Both the position numbers and the translations under genes were made by a program. Shown one piece after another: positions 26,051-32,968 of a stretch of 60,630 nt of DNA. Under the pieces are notes generated by a model. It did not search any database. It was not told where the DNA came from and saw nothing but the letters and a program-made list of their open reading frames with translations. The stretch is from Candidatus Sulfopaludibacter sp. GTDB lineage: Bacteria; Acidobacteriota; Terriglobia; Bryobacterales; Bryobacteraceae. The stretch lies in assembly GCA_031292755.1 (NCBI GenBank), contig JARLGM010000020.1, positions 1 to 60,630 on the forward strand. Reading direction: 5' to 3'. Numbering within the stretch: position 1 is the stretch's first letter; the number at the start of each line of letters is the position of its first letter.

Positions 26051-26439
26051 GTGAACGCCCCCCGATCTATGGCCCTTTCCAAACCAGCGCGGACGTTTCA
26101 GGATCTGCTGGTGTGGCAGAAAGCTCACCAGTTTGTCCTGGGAGTATACGCCTTCACCGCGGCCTTCCCCAAGCAGGAGACATACGGGCTGTCTCGCAGA
26201 TGCGCCGCGCGTCGGTGTCCATACCGGCCAACATCGCCGAGGGTTTCCGTCGTCGCAGCAAAGCTGAGAAGGCACGATTCATGAATATCGCGGAGGGATC
26301 GGTCGAGGAATGCCGCTACTTTCTGATCCTCGCCAAGGACCTTGGATACGGCGATACCGAACGACTAGCTTCCTTGCTGGAGGAAGTCAGCCGGCTCCTG
26401 AACGCGTACACCGCAGCTATTCTGACTCCTGACTCCTGA
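26051..26439 (+). pseudogene. Four-helix-bundle (23S rRNA intervening-sequence type) protein with a frameshift
   Basis: A GTG at 26051 follows AGGAG by 9 nt and opens a frame reading FQDLLVWQKAHQFVLGVYAF and then KQETYGL. At about 26190 the frame must shift to continue with SQMRRASVSIPANIAEG and KARFMNIAEGSVEECRYFLI, ending at 26439. Together this is the full pattern of the small IVP/S23-like four-helix-bundle family. Loss of a single G in 'CTGGTCTCG' would explain the break. It may be a true mutation or an assembly error. The family occurs in rRNA intervening sequences but also, as here, as free-standing genes. Confidence 0.7.
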
Positions 26440-26453
26440 CTTCCTCGACTCCC

Positions 26454-26485
26454 ATATCCCGCAGGGATATCAAGGCGAAGCCTTG
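26454..26485. terminator. Two back-to-back hairpins between convergent genes
   Basis: ATATCCC-GCA-GGGATAT (26454-26470) is followed immediately by CAAGGC-GAA-GCCTTG (26471-26485). Both stems are perfect. They sit in the 80-nt gap between the plus-strand four-helix gene and the minus-strand hydrolase, so they are reasonable terminator candidates despite lacking U tracts. Confidence 0.45.
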
Positions 26486-26520
26486 GCTAAGGAAGAAGGA
26501 ATCGGTGCGTGCCATCGATT

Positions 26521-27360
26521 CTACTTCAGCCATTTCAGGAATACCGGCAGGGAGTGCAATTGATCCACATGATCCGGCGCGGAATTTCCGGCAAAGCCGA
26601 TCATCAGAAAGCGTCCCGCGGAGGCGAGGCTGATCTCCTGCGTGCCCATGGGTCCCCACTTCACTACCGGGCGCACTCTCAGTTTGAGCTGTTCCGCCAG
26701 ATAGTCGGCCGTCTCTGTGGTGCTGGCGAATGTGCCGGGGAAAATCTCCGAGTGGGTCACGATCGCGCGCTTGCGTCCGGCCATGGCATCCCGCCCCAGT
26801 TTCACCCATACTTCCAGATTGCCCGTGCCGATTTTCGACTCGAGCGGTCCCGGCTTGTCACCCTCGTAATCGGTGTGGATGCCGTCGATCATCAGCGCTC
26901 CGTTGACGCGTTTATACGCCGCCGGGTCCTGCAGGATCTGCCGTATGGCGCCGCATCCCGCGCTCCAGCCGCCCAGCAGCACGCGGGCGAACCGGAAGTG
27001 GGCTTTGTGCTCGGCCTCGCTGAGCAACTCCGGAAACCGCTTGGGATCTTCGAACAGGCGGCTGTAAGAGCCCGACCCCGAGCCGGCCTGCACCGCCACG
27101 ACCGCCGTCTGATTGCGCGCGCCCGCCAGTTCCGGCAGCCACGTGCCGCCATGGAAGAAGAACAGGACTGTCGAATGCCTGCCGGCCTTCACACCGGGCG
27201 GAAGGAACAGTTCGCCCAATTCCATTTTTTCGCGCCGGCCGGGCGGGGTTTGTTCTTTCAGCCGTGGATGCGCCCGCGCGTGCTCCACCATCGGTGAAGG
27301 ATTTTGCGCTTGCTGCGCCAGCGCGGCGCCCACTACCAGGAAATGGAGCCAGCGTCTCAA
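26521..27360 (-). CDS. Secreted alpha/beta-hydrolase-like protein
   Basis: This is a 279-residue protein with an N-terminal signal peptide (LHFLVVGAALAQQ). The fold markers of an alpha/beta hydrolase are visible: FFFHGGTW (oxyanion region, about residue 69) and LLGGWSAGCGA (nucleophile elbow GxSxG, serine near residue 131). A candidate acid follows later, and the C-terminal region has GFAGNSAPDHVDQLH with a possible catalytic His. The substrate is unknown. The TTG start at 27360 overlaps the permease stop as TTGA, so it ends a four-gene unit with thiE and two permeases. Confidence 0.7.
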   Translation of the reverse strand: MRRWLHFLVVGAALAQQAQNPSPMVEHARAHPRLKEQTPPGRREKMELGELFLPPGVKAGRHSTVLFFFHGGTWLPELAGARNQTAVVAVQAGSGSGSYSRLFEDPKRFPELLSEAEHKAHFRFARVLLGGWSAGCGAIRQILQDPAAYKRVNGALMIDGIHTDYEGDKPGPLESKIGTGNLEVWVKLGRDAMAGRKRAIVTHSEIFPGTFASTTETADYLAEQLKLRVRPVVKWGPMGTQEISLASAGRFLMIGFAGNSAPDHVDQLHSLPVFLKWLK

Positions 27361-28811
27361 GGGGCCTTTTGTGCTTTCACTGCTTCCGCCTTCACCGCCA
27401 GCCGCAGATGGCTGTGGTGGCGGCTATAGCCGAAGTATATCGCCAACCCGATCGCCAGCCATCCACCCAGGCGGACCCAGGTCATGCTGTCTAAAAACGC
27501 CATCATGGCGAAGCAGACCAGCACGCCAAGAATCGGCACCAGGGGCACCAGCGGAGTCCGGTAAGGCCGCGGCGCGTCGGGATTGGTCTTCCGCATGACG
27601 ATGATTCCGATACACACAATCACAAACGCCAGCAGCGTGCCGATGCTCGTGAAGTGGCTCAGGTTGGAGATCGGGATGAAGCCGCCGAGCGTGGCCGTGA
27701 ATAGCATCACGATCAGGTTGGAACGGCTCGGCGTCTGGAATTTGGGATGGATAAACGAGAAGACCTGCGGCAGCAGTCCGTCGCGCGCCATCGAATAGAA
27801 CACGCGCGATTGGCCCAGCAGCATTACCAGAATCACGGAGCTGTACCCCGCGATAATGCCTATGTAGATTGCCGTCTGCAACGTAGTCGAAGGGAAGAGC
27901 GCGATGACCGTCGCCACGGGCGCAGCATCGCCATGGAACGTGCGATACGGCACCATGCCGGTGAGCACACGCGAAAACGCGATGTACAGCACGGTGCAGA
28001 CCGCCAGCGATCCGATGATGCCGATGGGCATATCGCGCTGCGGGCGTTTGGCTTCCTGCGCGGCGGTGGATACGGCGTCGAAGCCGATATAGGCGAAGAA
28101 GATCACCCCGGCGGCTCGCAGGATGCCGCTCCAACCGAATTCGCCCATGACGCCGGTGTTGGGCGGAATGAACGGCACGTAGTTTTCCGGCTTCACATAC
28201 GAATAGCCTACGAAGATCACGATCACCACGATCGTCACCTTCACCAGCACGATCACGGCATTGACCCTTGCCGATTCCGAAATCCCGATGATCAGCAGGC
28301 ACGAGATGGCCACGACGATGAACACCGCTGGCAGGTTGATCAGGCCCGCCTGTTCGTCCCAGGGACAGTGCGTCAGCGCCCGCGGCAATTCCACGCCGAA
28401 CTTGTGCAGCAGCCTGGCCACGTAGCTCGACCAGCTTACCGACACCGTAGCCGCGCCGATGGCGTATTCGATCACCAGGTCCCATCCGATGATCCACGCC
28501 AGCAGTTCGCCCATGGTGGCGTACGCATAGGTGTACGCGCTGCCGGCGATGGGGATCATGGTGGAGAATTCGCTGTAGCACATGCCGGCGAAGGCGCAGC
28601 CGATGGCCGCCACCACAAACGACAGCACCACCGCCGGGCCGGCATGATCCGCCGCTGCGATTCCGGTGAGGGAAAACAGGCCGGCGCCGATAATGGCTCC
28701 GATGCCGAGCGCCACCAGGTTGACCGGTCCCAGGGTGCGCTTCAAATGATGTTTGCCGCCTTCGGATTCGGCGATGATCCGTTCCAGAGACTTCTTTTCA
28801 AAAAGGTTCAT
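27357..28811 (-). CDS. APC-superfamily cationic-type amino acid permease
   Basis: This is a 484-residue membrane protein with about 12-14 helices. It begins with the charged cytoplasmic N-terminus and the first-helix signature LVALGIGAIIGAGLFSLTGI of CAT-type amino acid transporters. FFAYIGFDAVSTAAQEAKRPQRD, here split for length between FFAYIGFDAVS and TAAQEAKRPQRD, is the conserved segment of helix 6 and its loop. It imports amino acids with a proton or by exchange. It overlaps a second permease (ATGA). Confidence 0.88.
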   Translation of the reverse strand: MNLFEKKSLERIIAESEGGKHHLKRTLGPVNLVALGIGAIIGAGLFSLTGIAAADHAGPAVVLSFVVAAIGCAFAGMCYSEFSTMIPIAGSAYTYAYATMGELLAWIIGWDLVIEYAIGAATVSVSWSSYVARLLHKFGVELPRALTHCPWDEQAGLINLPAVFIVVAISCLLIIGISESARVNAVIVLVKVTIVVIVIFVGYSYVKPENYVPFIPPNTGVMGEFGWSGILRAAGVIFFAYIGFDAVSTAAQEAKRPQRDMPIGIIGSLAVCTVLYIAFSRVLTGMVPYRTFHGDAAPVATVIALFPSTTLQTAIYIGIIAGYSSVILVMLLGQSRVFYSMARDGLLPQVFSFIHPKFQTPSRSNLIVMLFTATLGGFIPISNLSHFTSIGTLLAFVIVCIGIIVMRKTNPDAPRPYRTPLVPLVPILGVLVCFAMMAFLDSMTWVRLGGWLAIGLAIYFGYSRHHSHLRLAVKAEAVKAQKAP

Positions 28812-30190
28812 GCGTTCCTGTTCCCCCAGATGAAATAGACCGGCACGCCCAGCAGCACGATGATGAGGCCCGGCCAGGTGAAGTTAGGTTTGTAGATCAA
28901 CAGGAAGATCTCGATCAGACCGGCGGACAGCATATACGCGGCCGGAAGAACGGGATAGCCAATTGCTTTGTATGGCCGCTCCATGTCCGGCCGGGTGCGA
29001 CGCAGCACAAAGAGCCCGGCGATGGTCAGAATGTAGAAGAGTAGCACGGCAAAGATCACGTAGTCGAGCAGATCGTTATAGCTGCCGCTCAGACACAGCA
29101 GCACCGCCCAGATGCACTGCGTCAGGATGGAAAAATTTGGCGCGTGGGTCTTGGGATCCAATACGCCGGCGCGCCGGAAGAACAGCTTATCTTTGGCCAT
29201 GGCGTAGTAGACGCGCGCGCCGGAGAGGATCAGGCCGTTGGCGCACCCGAAGGTGGAGATCATGATGGCCGCGGCCATCAGTTGCACGGCCACCGGTCCG
29301 AACATGCGTGCTGCCGCCGCGGTGGCCACGCGATCTTCCGCCGCATGCTGAATTTCGGGAAAGGTCAGCACATTCAGATAGGTCAGGTTGGCGAGGATAT
29401 ACAGCGCCGAAACGATGAGCACTCCCAGCCCCAGCGAAAGCGGCAGGTTCCGCCGCGGATTGCGCACTTCGCCTGCCGTGAAAGTGACGTTGTTCCAGGC
29501 GTCGGAAGAGAACAGCGAACCCACCATGGCCACGCCCACCAGCCGCACGCTGGTGAAACTCCAGGAGGAATCGCGCCAGAAATGGGTGAAGTTGCTGGCC
29601 ACGGCCGCCGGATTGCGGCCCATCAGGAAGCCGCACCCGATCAATCCGGCGAGTGCCGCGATCTTGGCGAAGGTGAAAGTGTTTTGCACCGCGGCCCCTG
29701 TGCGGATGCCGCGCGTATTCAACGCGCTCAGCACCACAATGATCGCAATGGCCAGCAGTTGCTGCGTGGTGAGACCGATCCGGCCGCTGCCCACCAGGTA
29801 GTTTTCCGCTGAAATCCACGGCACGAACACGCCGGCATATTTCGCGAAGGCCACGGCCACCGCGGCGATGGTGCCGGTCTGGATCACCATGAACAGCGTC
29901 CACCCGTACAGGAAGCCGTAAAGAGGACCGAAGGCTTCGCGCAGGTAAACGTATTGACCGCCGGCGTGCGGCATGGCCGCCGCCAGTTCTCCGTAGCTGA
30001 GCGCGGCGATGAGCGTGAGCGCCGCGGTCACCACCCACGTCATGATCATCAGGCCCGGCGATTGCACCTGCCGGGAAATATCCGCCGCCACGATAAAGAC
30101 CCCGGATCCGATCATCGAGCCCATCACCAGCGTGGTCGAATCGATCAGCCCGAGGCCTTTGACTAGAGCGTCTGTACGAGTTGTTGCCAT
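28808..30190 (-). CDS. APC-superfamily amino acid permease
   Basis: This is a 460-residue, 12-helix transporter of the APC family. It starts GLIDSTTLVMGSMIGSGVFI, with the GSGVFI loop of helix 1 and the YVYLREAFGPLYGFLYGW region of helix 3. It resembles LAT/SteT-like amino acid exchangers. I use the ATG at 30190, after GGAAAG, which overlaps thiE by 28 nt. Extending further upstream would read through thiE in the wrong frame. It overlaps the downstream permease gene, so the two are coupled. Confidence 0.87.
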   Translation of the reverse strand: MATTRTDALVKGLGLIDSTTLVMGSMIGSGVFIVAADISRQVQSPGLMIMTWVVTAALTLIAALSYGELAAAMPHAGGQYVYLREAFGPLYGFLYGWTLFMVIQTGTIAAVAVAFAKYAGVFVPWISAENYLVGSGRIGLTTQQLLAIAIIVVLSALNTRGIRTGAAVQNTFTFAKIAALAGLIGCGFLMGRNPAAVASNFTHFWRDSSWSFTSVRLVGVAMVGSLFSSDAWNNVTFTAGEVRNPRRNLPLSLGLGVLIVSALYILANLTYLNVLTFPEIQHAAEDRVATAAAARMFGPVAVQLMAAAIMISTFGCANGLILSGARVYYAMAKDKLFFRRAGVLDPKTHAPNFSILTQCIWAVLLCLSGSYNDLLDYVIFAVLLFYILTIAGLFVLRRTRPDMERPYKAIGYPVLPAAYMLSAGLIEIFLLIYKPNFTWPGLIIVLLGVPVYFIWGNRNA

Positions 30191-30801
30191 TGTTCCATTC
30201 TTTCCCGCAGGGATTGGGCCGTAGCGGCGTCGGGAAGCAGGCCGGCGATCACGGCCACCGAATCGGCGCCGGCCCTGAGGACATCGAGAGCGTTCTCCAA
30301 AGTAATGCCGCCAATGGCCACCAACGGCTTTTCCACCAGGGCGCGACAGCGCTGCAACTCCTCGACGCCAACCAGCGGATCGGGATTCTGTTTGGACCCG
30401 GTGGCGAAGACCGGGCCGAGCGCCACGTAATCCACGGGCTCGCCACCGGCCGCGCACAGTTGACTGACGTTGTGGCTGGAAAAGCCGACCACGGCGTCCG
30501 GCCCCATCAGTTGGCGCGCGTCGCGCGGCGAAAGATCGTCCTGGCCCACGTGCAGCCCGGCCCCCAGCAGCAGGGCGAAATCGGCGCGATCGTTGACGAT
30601 CAGGCCGGCGCCGGCTTCCGCGCACAGTCGCGCGACCTGCCGGGCCGAATCAAACACATCGCGCCCCCAATGGCCTTTGTGGCGGATCTGCAGGATGCCC
30701 GCCCCGCCGTCCAGGAACGCCGCCGCCGCAGTGGCGAGCGAAATTCCCCGCCGGGACAAGGCTTCCGTGTCGAGAATGGGATACACCCGTGGCAAACGCA
30801 T
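30163..30801 (-). CDS. thiE: Thiamine-phosphate synthase (ThiE-like)
   Basis: This is a 212-residue TIM-barrel protein with most ThiE signatures: GAGILQIRHKG (usually QLRxK), LIVNDRADFALLLGAGLHVGQ as a continuous block near residue 68, VVGFSSHNVSQL (usually GxSTH) and VDYVALGPVFATGSK. It joins the thiazole and pyrimidine phosphates of thiamine. The small deviations (Arg-His for Arg-x-Lys spacing, SSH for STH) leave room for a divergent TenI-like enzyme. It heads a unit with two permeases. Confidence 0.82.
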   Translation of the reverse strand: MRLPRVYPILDTEALSRRGISLATAAAAFLDGGAGILQIRHKGHWGRDVFDSARQVARLCAEAGAGLIVNDRADFALLLGAGLHVGQDDLSPRDARQLMGPDAVVGFSSHNVSQLCAAGGEPVDYVALGPVFATGSKQNPDPLVGVEELQRCRALVEKPLVAIGGITLENALDVLRAGADSVAVIAGLLPDAATAQSLRERMEQWQQLVQTL

Positions 30802-30854
30802 GGCTGACCGATTAGGTCATTGTGTCACACCGAAAGTGGTATTTTCTCAAGCAT

Positions 30855-31652
30855 ATGCCGGATCTGAATTTCGGTCTCAAAGGGAAACGCGCGGTGGTCA
30901 CCGGCGGGGCCAATGGCATTGGGTTCGCAACTGCCCGGCTGCTGGCCGCGCACGGCGCTTCGGTGTGCATCTTCGATCTGGAGCGCGAGAACCCCGGCGA
31001 CGCCGCGCGGCGGATTGGCGCCGAAGCCTACCCCGCAGACGTCACCCGTCGCGAGTCGCTGGACGCCGCCTTCCGCGCGGCCGGCACGCCCGACATCCTG
31101 ATCGCCAATGCGGGGACGGCATCGGAAGCGGAATTCTGCGAGCACACGGCGGAAGAGTGGGACCGTATCGTATCGGTGAACCTGTCCGGCGCGTTTCACT
31201 CCATGCAATCGGCGGCGCGACTGATGCGGGCGCGGCGCGGCGGCGCGATCGTGCTCACTGCCTCCACCAATTCCTACGACGGTGAAGCGCGCCTTGCCGC
31301 GTACAACGCCAGTAAAGCCGGGTTGCTGGGCCTGGTGCACACCGCCGCGAACGAATTGGGCCCTTACCAGATCCGCGTGAACGCCGTCTGTCCGGGGCTG
31401 ATCCGGACCCGTCTCACCGAGAGTCATTTTTCGAATCCCGAGATTCTGCGGAACTATTTCCGGCAGGTTCCGCTGGGGCGCGGCGGCGAACCGGACGAGG
31501 TCGCGCAGGCCAGCGTTTTCCTGGCCTCCGGTCTGGCTTCATATATTTCCGGAGCCACTCTGTTCGTAGACGGAGGCCAGATGGCTTCGAAGTTCGGCAC
31601 GTGGAGCGAAGACACAGCCGAGTTCCGCGATGGCCGGTGGCGCTTGCGCTAA
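30855..31652 (+). CDS. Short-chain dehydrogenase/reductase (SDR)
   Basis: This is a 265-residue classical SDR from the ATG at 30855. The NAD(P) loop is TGGANGIGFATA, the acidic residue after beta-2 (FDLERE) suggests NAD preference, NAG is at about residue 83, and the catalytic Ser and YxxxK are present (TASTNSYDG and YNASKAG). The C-terminal GATLFVDGG is typical of the FabG/glucose-dehydrogenase type. The substrate cannot be read from sequence. It converges on the PIG-L gene with a 4-nt overlap. Confidence 0.9.
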   Translation: MPDLNFGLKGKRAVVTGGANGIGFATARLLAAHGASVCIFDLERENPGDAARRIGAEAYPADVTRRESLDAAFRAAGTPDILIANAGTASEAEFCEHTAEEWDRIVSVNLSGAFHSMQSAARLMRARRGGAIVLTASTNSYDGEARLAAYNASKAGLLGLVHTAANELGPYQIRVNAVCPGLIRTRLTESHFSNPEILRNYFRQVPLGRGGEPDEVAQASVFLASGLASYISGATLFVDGGQMASKFGTWSEDTAEFRDGRWRLR

Positions 31653-32443
31653 CCGCCGCCCACCACGCCGCCGAGCAGTTCCTGGAGCAGCGGAGTTTGC
31701 GGATAGGGGTGCCCGCGATACTGGCGGAATCCTTCGCCGTACGGGAATCCCGCTTGTCTGCCGCGCTCCCGCGTCCAGCGTTCCATGGTGTCCAGATAAT
31801 CGTCCGTGCCGTGATGCTGCCGCAGCCACACCCGCTGGCTGGCATGTTCGGAGAGCATCTCTCGCTTACGCGCGAACGTCTCCGCCACGTTGACCACGAA
31901 ATCCGGCGCGACCGGATGTCCCTCGCGGTCTCCTCCGCCCACAGGGTCCATCCAATACAGGTGCGGGACCGCGTCCAAAGGGGGCGCCGGATCCGCCGCG
32001 CCGGTATGGTAGTTCGGTGCCGGAGCGGCGAAGCAGGCGTCGCGGACCAGCGCGCTCGCCGCTTCGTGATCGCACAGGTAATCCACCGGGGACGAGGTCA
32101 GCACCAGTTGAGGCCGGGTCTGGCGCAACACCTCCACCACCCGGCGGCGCGACGGGTCGTCGTTGAAAATCGCCAGGTCGCGCATCCCCAGGCAGACGTA
32201 GGCAGCGCCAATCCGCGCCGCCGAACGGGCCGCCTCTTTCCCGCGGACGGCGGCAATCTCTTCCGGCCCGAGTTCCCGCGACCCACAGTCCCCCGCGGTG
32301 AACGTGGCGATGGTGATGGCGTGGCCCAAGCCGGCCAGCAGCGCCACGGTTCCGCCGGCCAGGATTTCCACATCGTCAGGATGGGCGTGGATCGCCAGAA
32401 TTCGTGTTGTACCCATGGTCTGTCCCATGGTACTGCCGGTCAC
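31649..32443 (-). CDS. PIG-L family N-acetylglucosaminyl-type deacetylase
   Basis: This is a 264-residue Zn-dependent deacetylase of the LmbE/PIG-L/BshB type. The metal site HAHPDDVE is near residue 19 and the third ligand is in the segment VDYLCDHEAAS near 120. Acidobacteria carry many paralogues acting on GlcNAc-type substrates; which one this handles is unknown. Three in-frame ATGs (32443, 32428 and 32416) are possible. The last leaves the shortest leader before the metal motif and may be the true start. Confidence 0.87.
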   Translation of the reverse strand: MTGSTMGQTMGTTRILAIHAHPDDVEILAGGTVALLAGLGHAITIATFTAGDCGSRELGPEEIAAVRGKEAARSAARIGAAYVCLGMRDLAIFNDDPSRRRVVEVLRQTRPQLVLTSSPVDYLCDHEAASALVRDACFAAPAPNYHTGAADPAPPLDAVPHLYWMDPVGGGDREGHPVAPDFVVNVAETFARKREMLSEHASQRVWLRQHHGTDDYLDTMERWTRERGRQAGFPYGEGFRQYRGHPYPQTPLLQELLGGVVGGG

Positions 32444-32524
32444 CAGCGATGCATTAGGTTCCGGAACGTATTGCGCTGTCGGTTAGGCCCAGTGCCGCCG
32501 TGCGTCATCTTGCTTCTCCGGCTG

Positions 32525-32968
32525 TCATTTGGCTTGCGCCAGTACTTCCGAAGGCACCGGCTTCCCGCGCTTGCCAAAGCGGATCTTGCCGTCGGGACCG
32601 ATCAGGTAGACCGTCCTCTTCACAATAATGCCATTGGCGTTGTAGAGCCCCGCCACCTTCTGGCCGGAATCCACCAGCAGCGGAAACGGAAAATTGAATT
32701 TCTGGCGGAATTTCTGATGGGCCCGCGCATTCTGCGGATTGACGCCGAACACCTCCACGCCGCGAGCTTTCACGTCTTTCCAGTCATCGCGGAATTCGCA
32801 GAGTTGTTTGGTGCAGCCCGGTGTATCGTCGCCGGGATAAAAGACCAGCACGACGTTCTTGCCGCGCAATTTGGAAAGCGTGACAGTCTTTCCGGAATCG
32901 TCCTGTAGAGAAAAGTCGGGCGCCGGCGTGCCGGCGGGTAGCGGATCGGAAAAAAGCCAGGAAAGCAT
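32525..32968 (-). CDS. PrxQ/BCP-type peroxiredoxin
   Basis: This is a 147-residue thioredoxin-fold peroxidase. The peroxidatic site is FYPGDDTPGCTKQLCEFRD, with Cys52 and a resolving Cys57 in the CX4C spacing of atypical two-cysteine PrxQ enzymes. It reduces peroxides using thioredoxin. Its ATG overlaps the stop of the secreted metalloprotease-like gene (TAATG), so it is translated from the same message. No signal peptide is convincing, so it is probably cytoplasmic. Confidence 0.92.
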   Translation of the reverse strand: MLSWLFSDPLPAGTPAPDFSLQDDSGKTVTLSKLRGKNVVLVFYPGDDTPGCTKQLCEFRDDWKDVKARGVEVFGVNPQNARAHQKFRQKFNFPFPLLVDSGQKVAGLYNANGIIVKRTVYLIGPDGKIRFGKRGKPVPSEVLAQAK

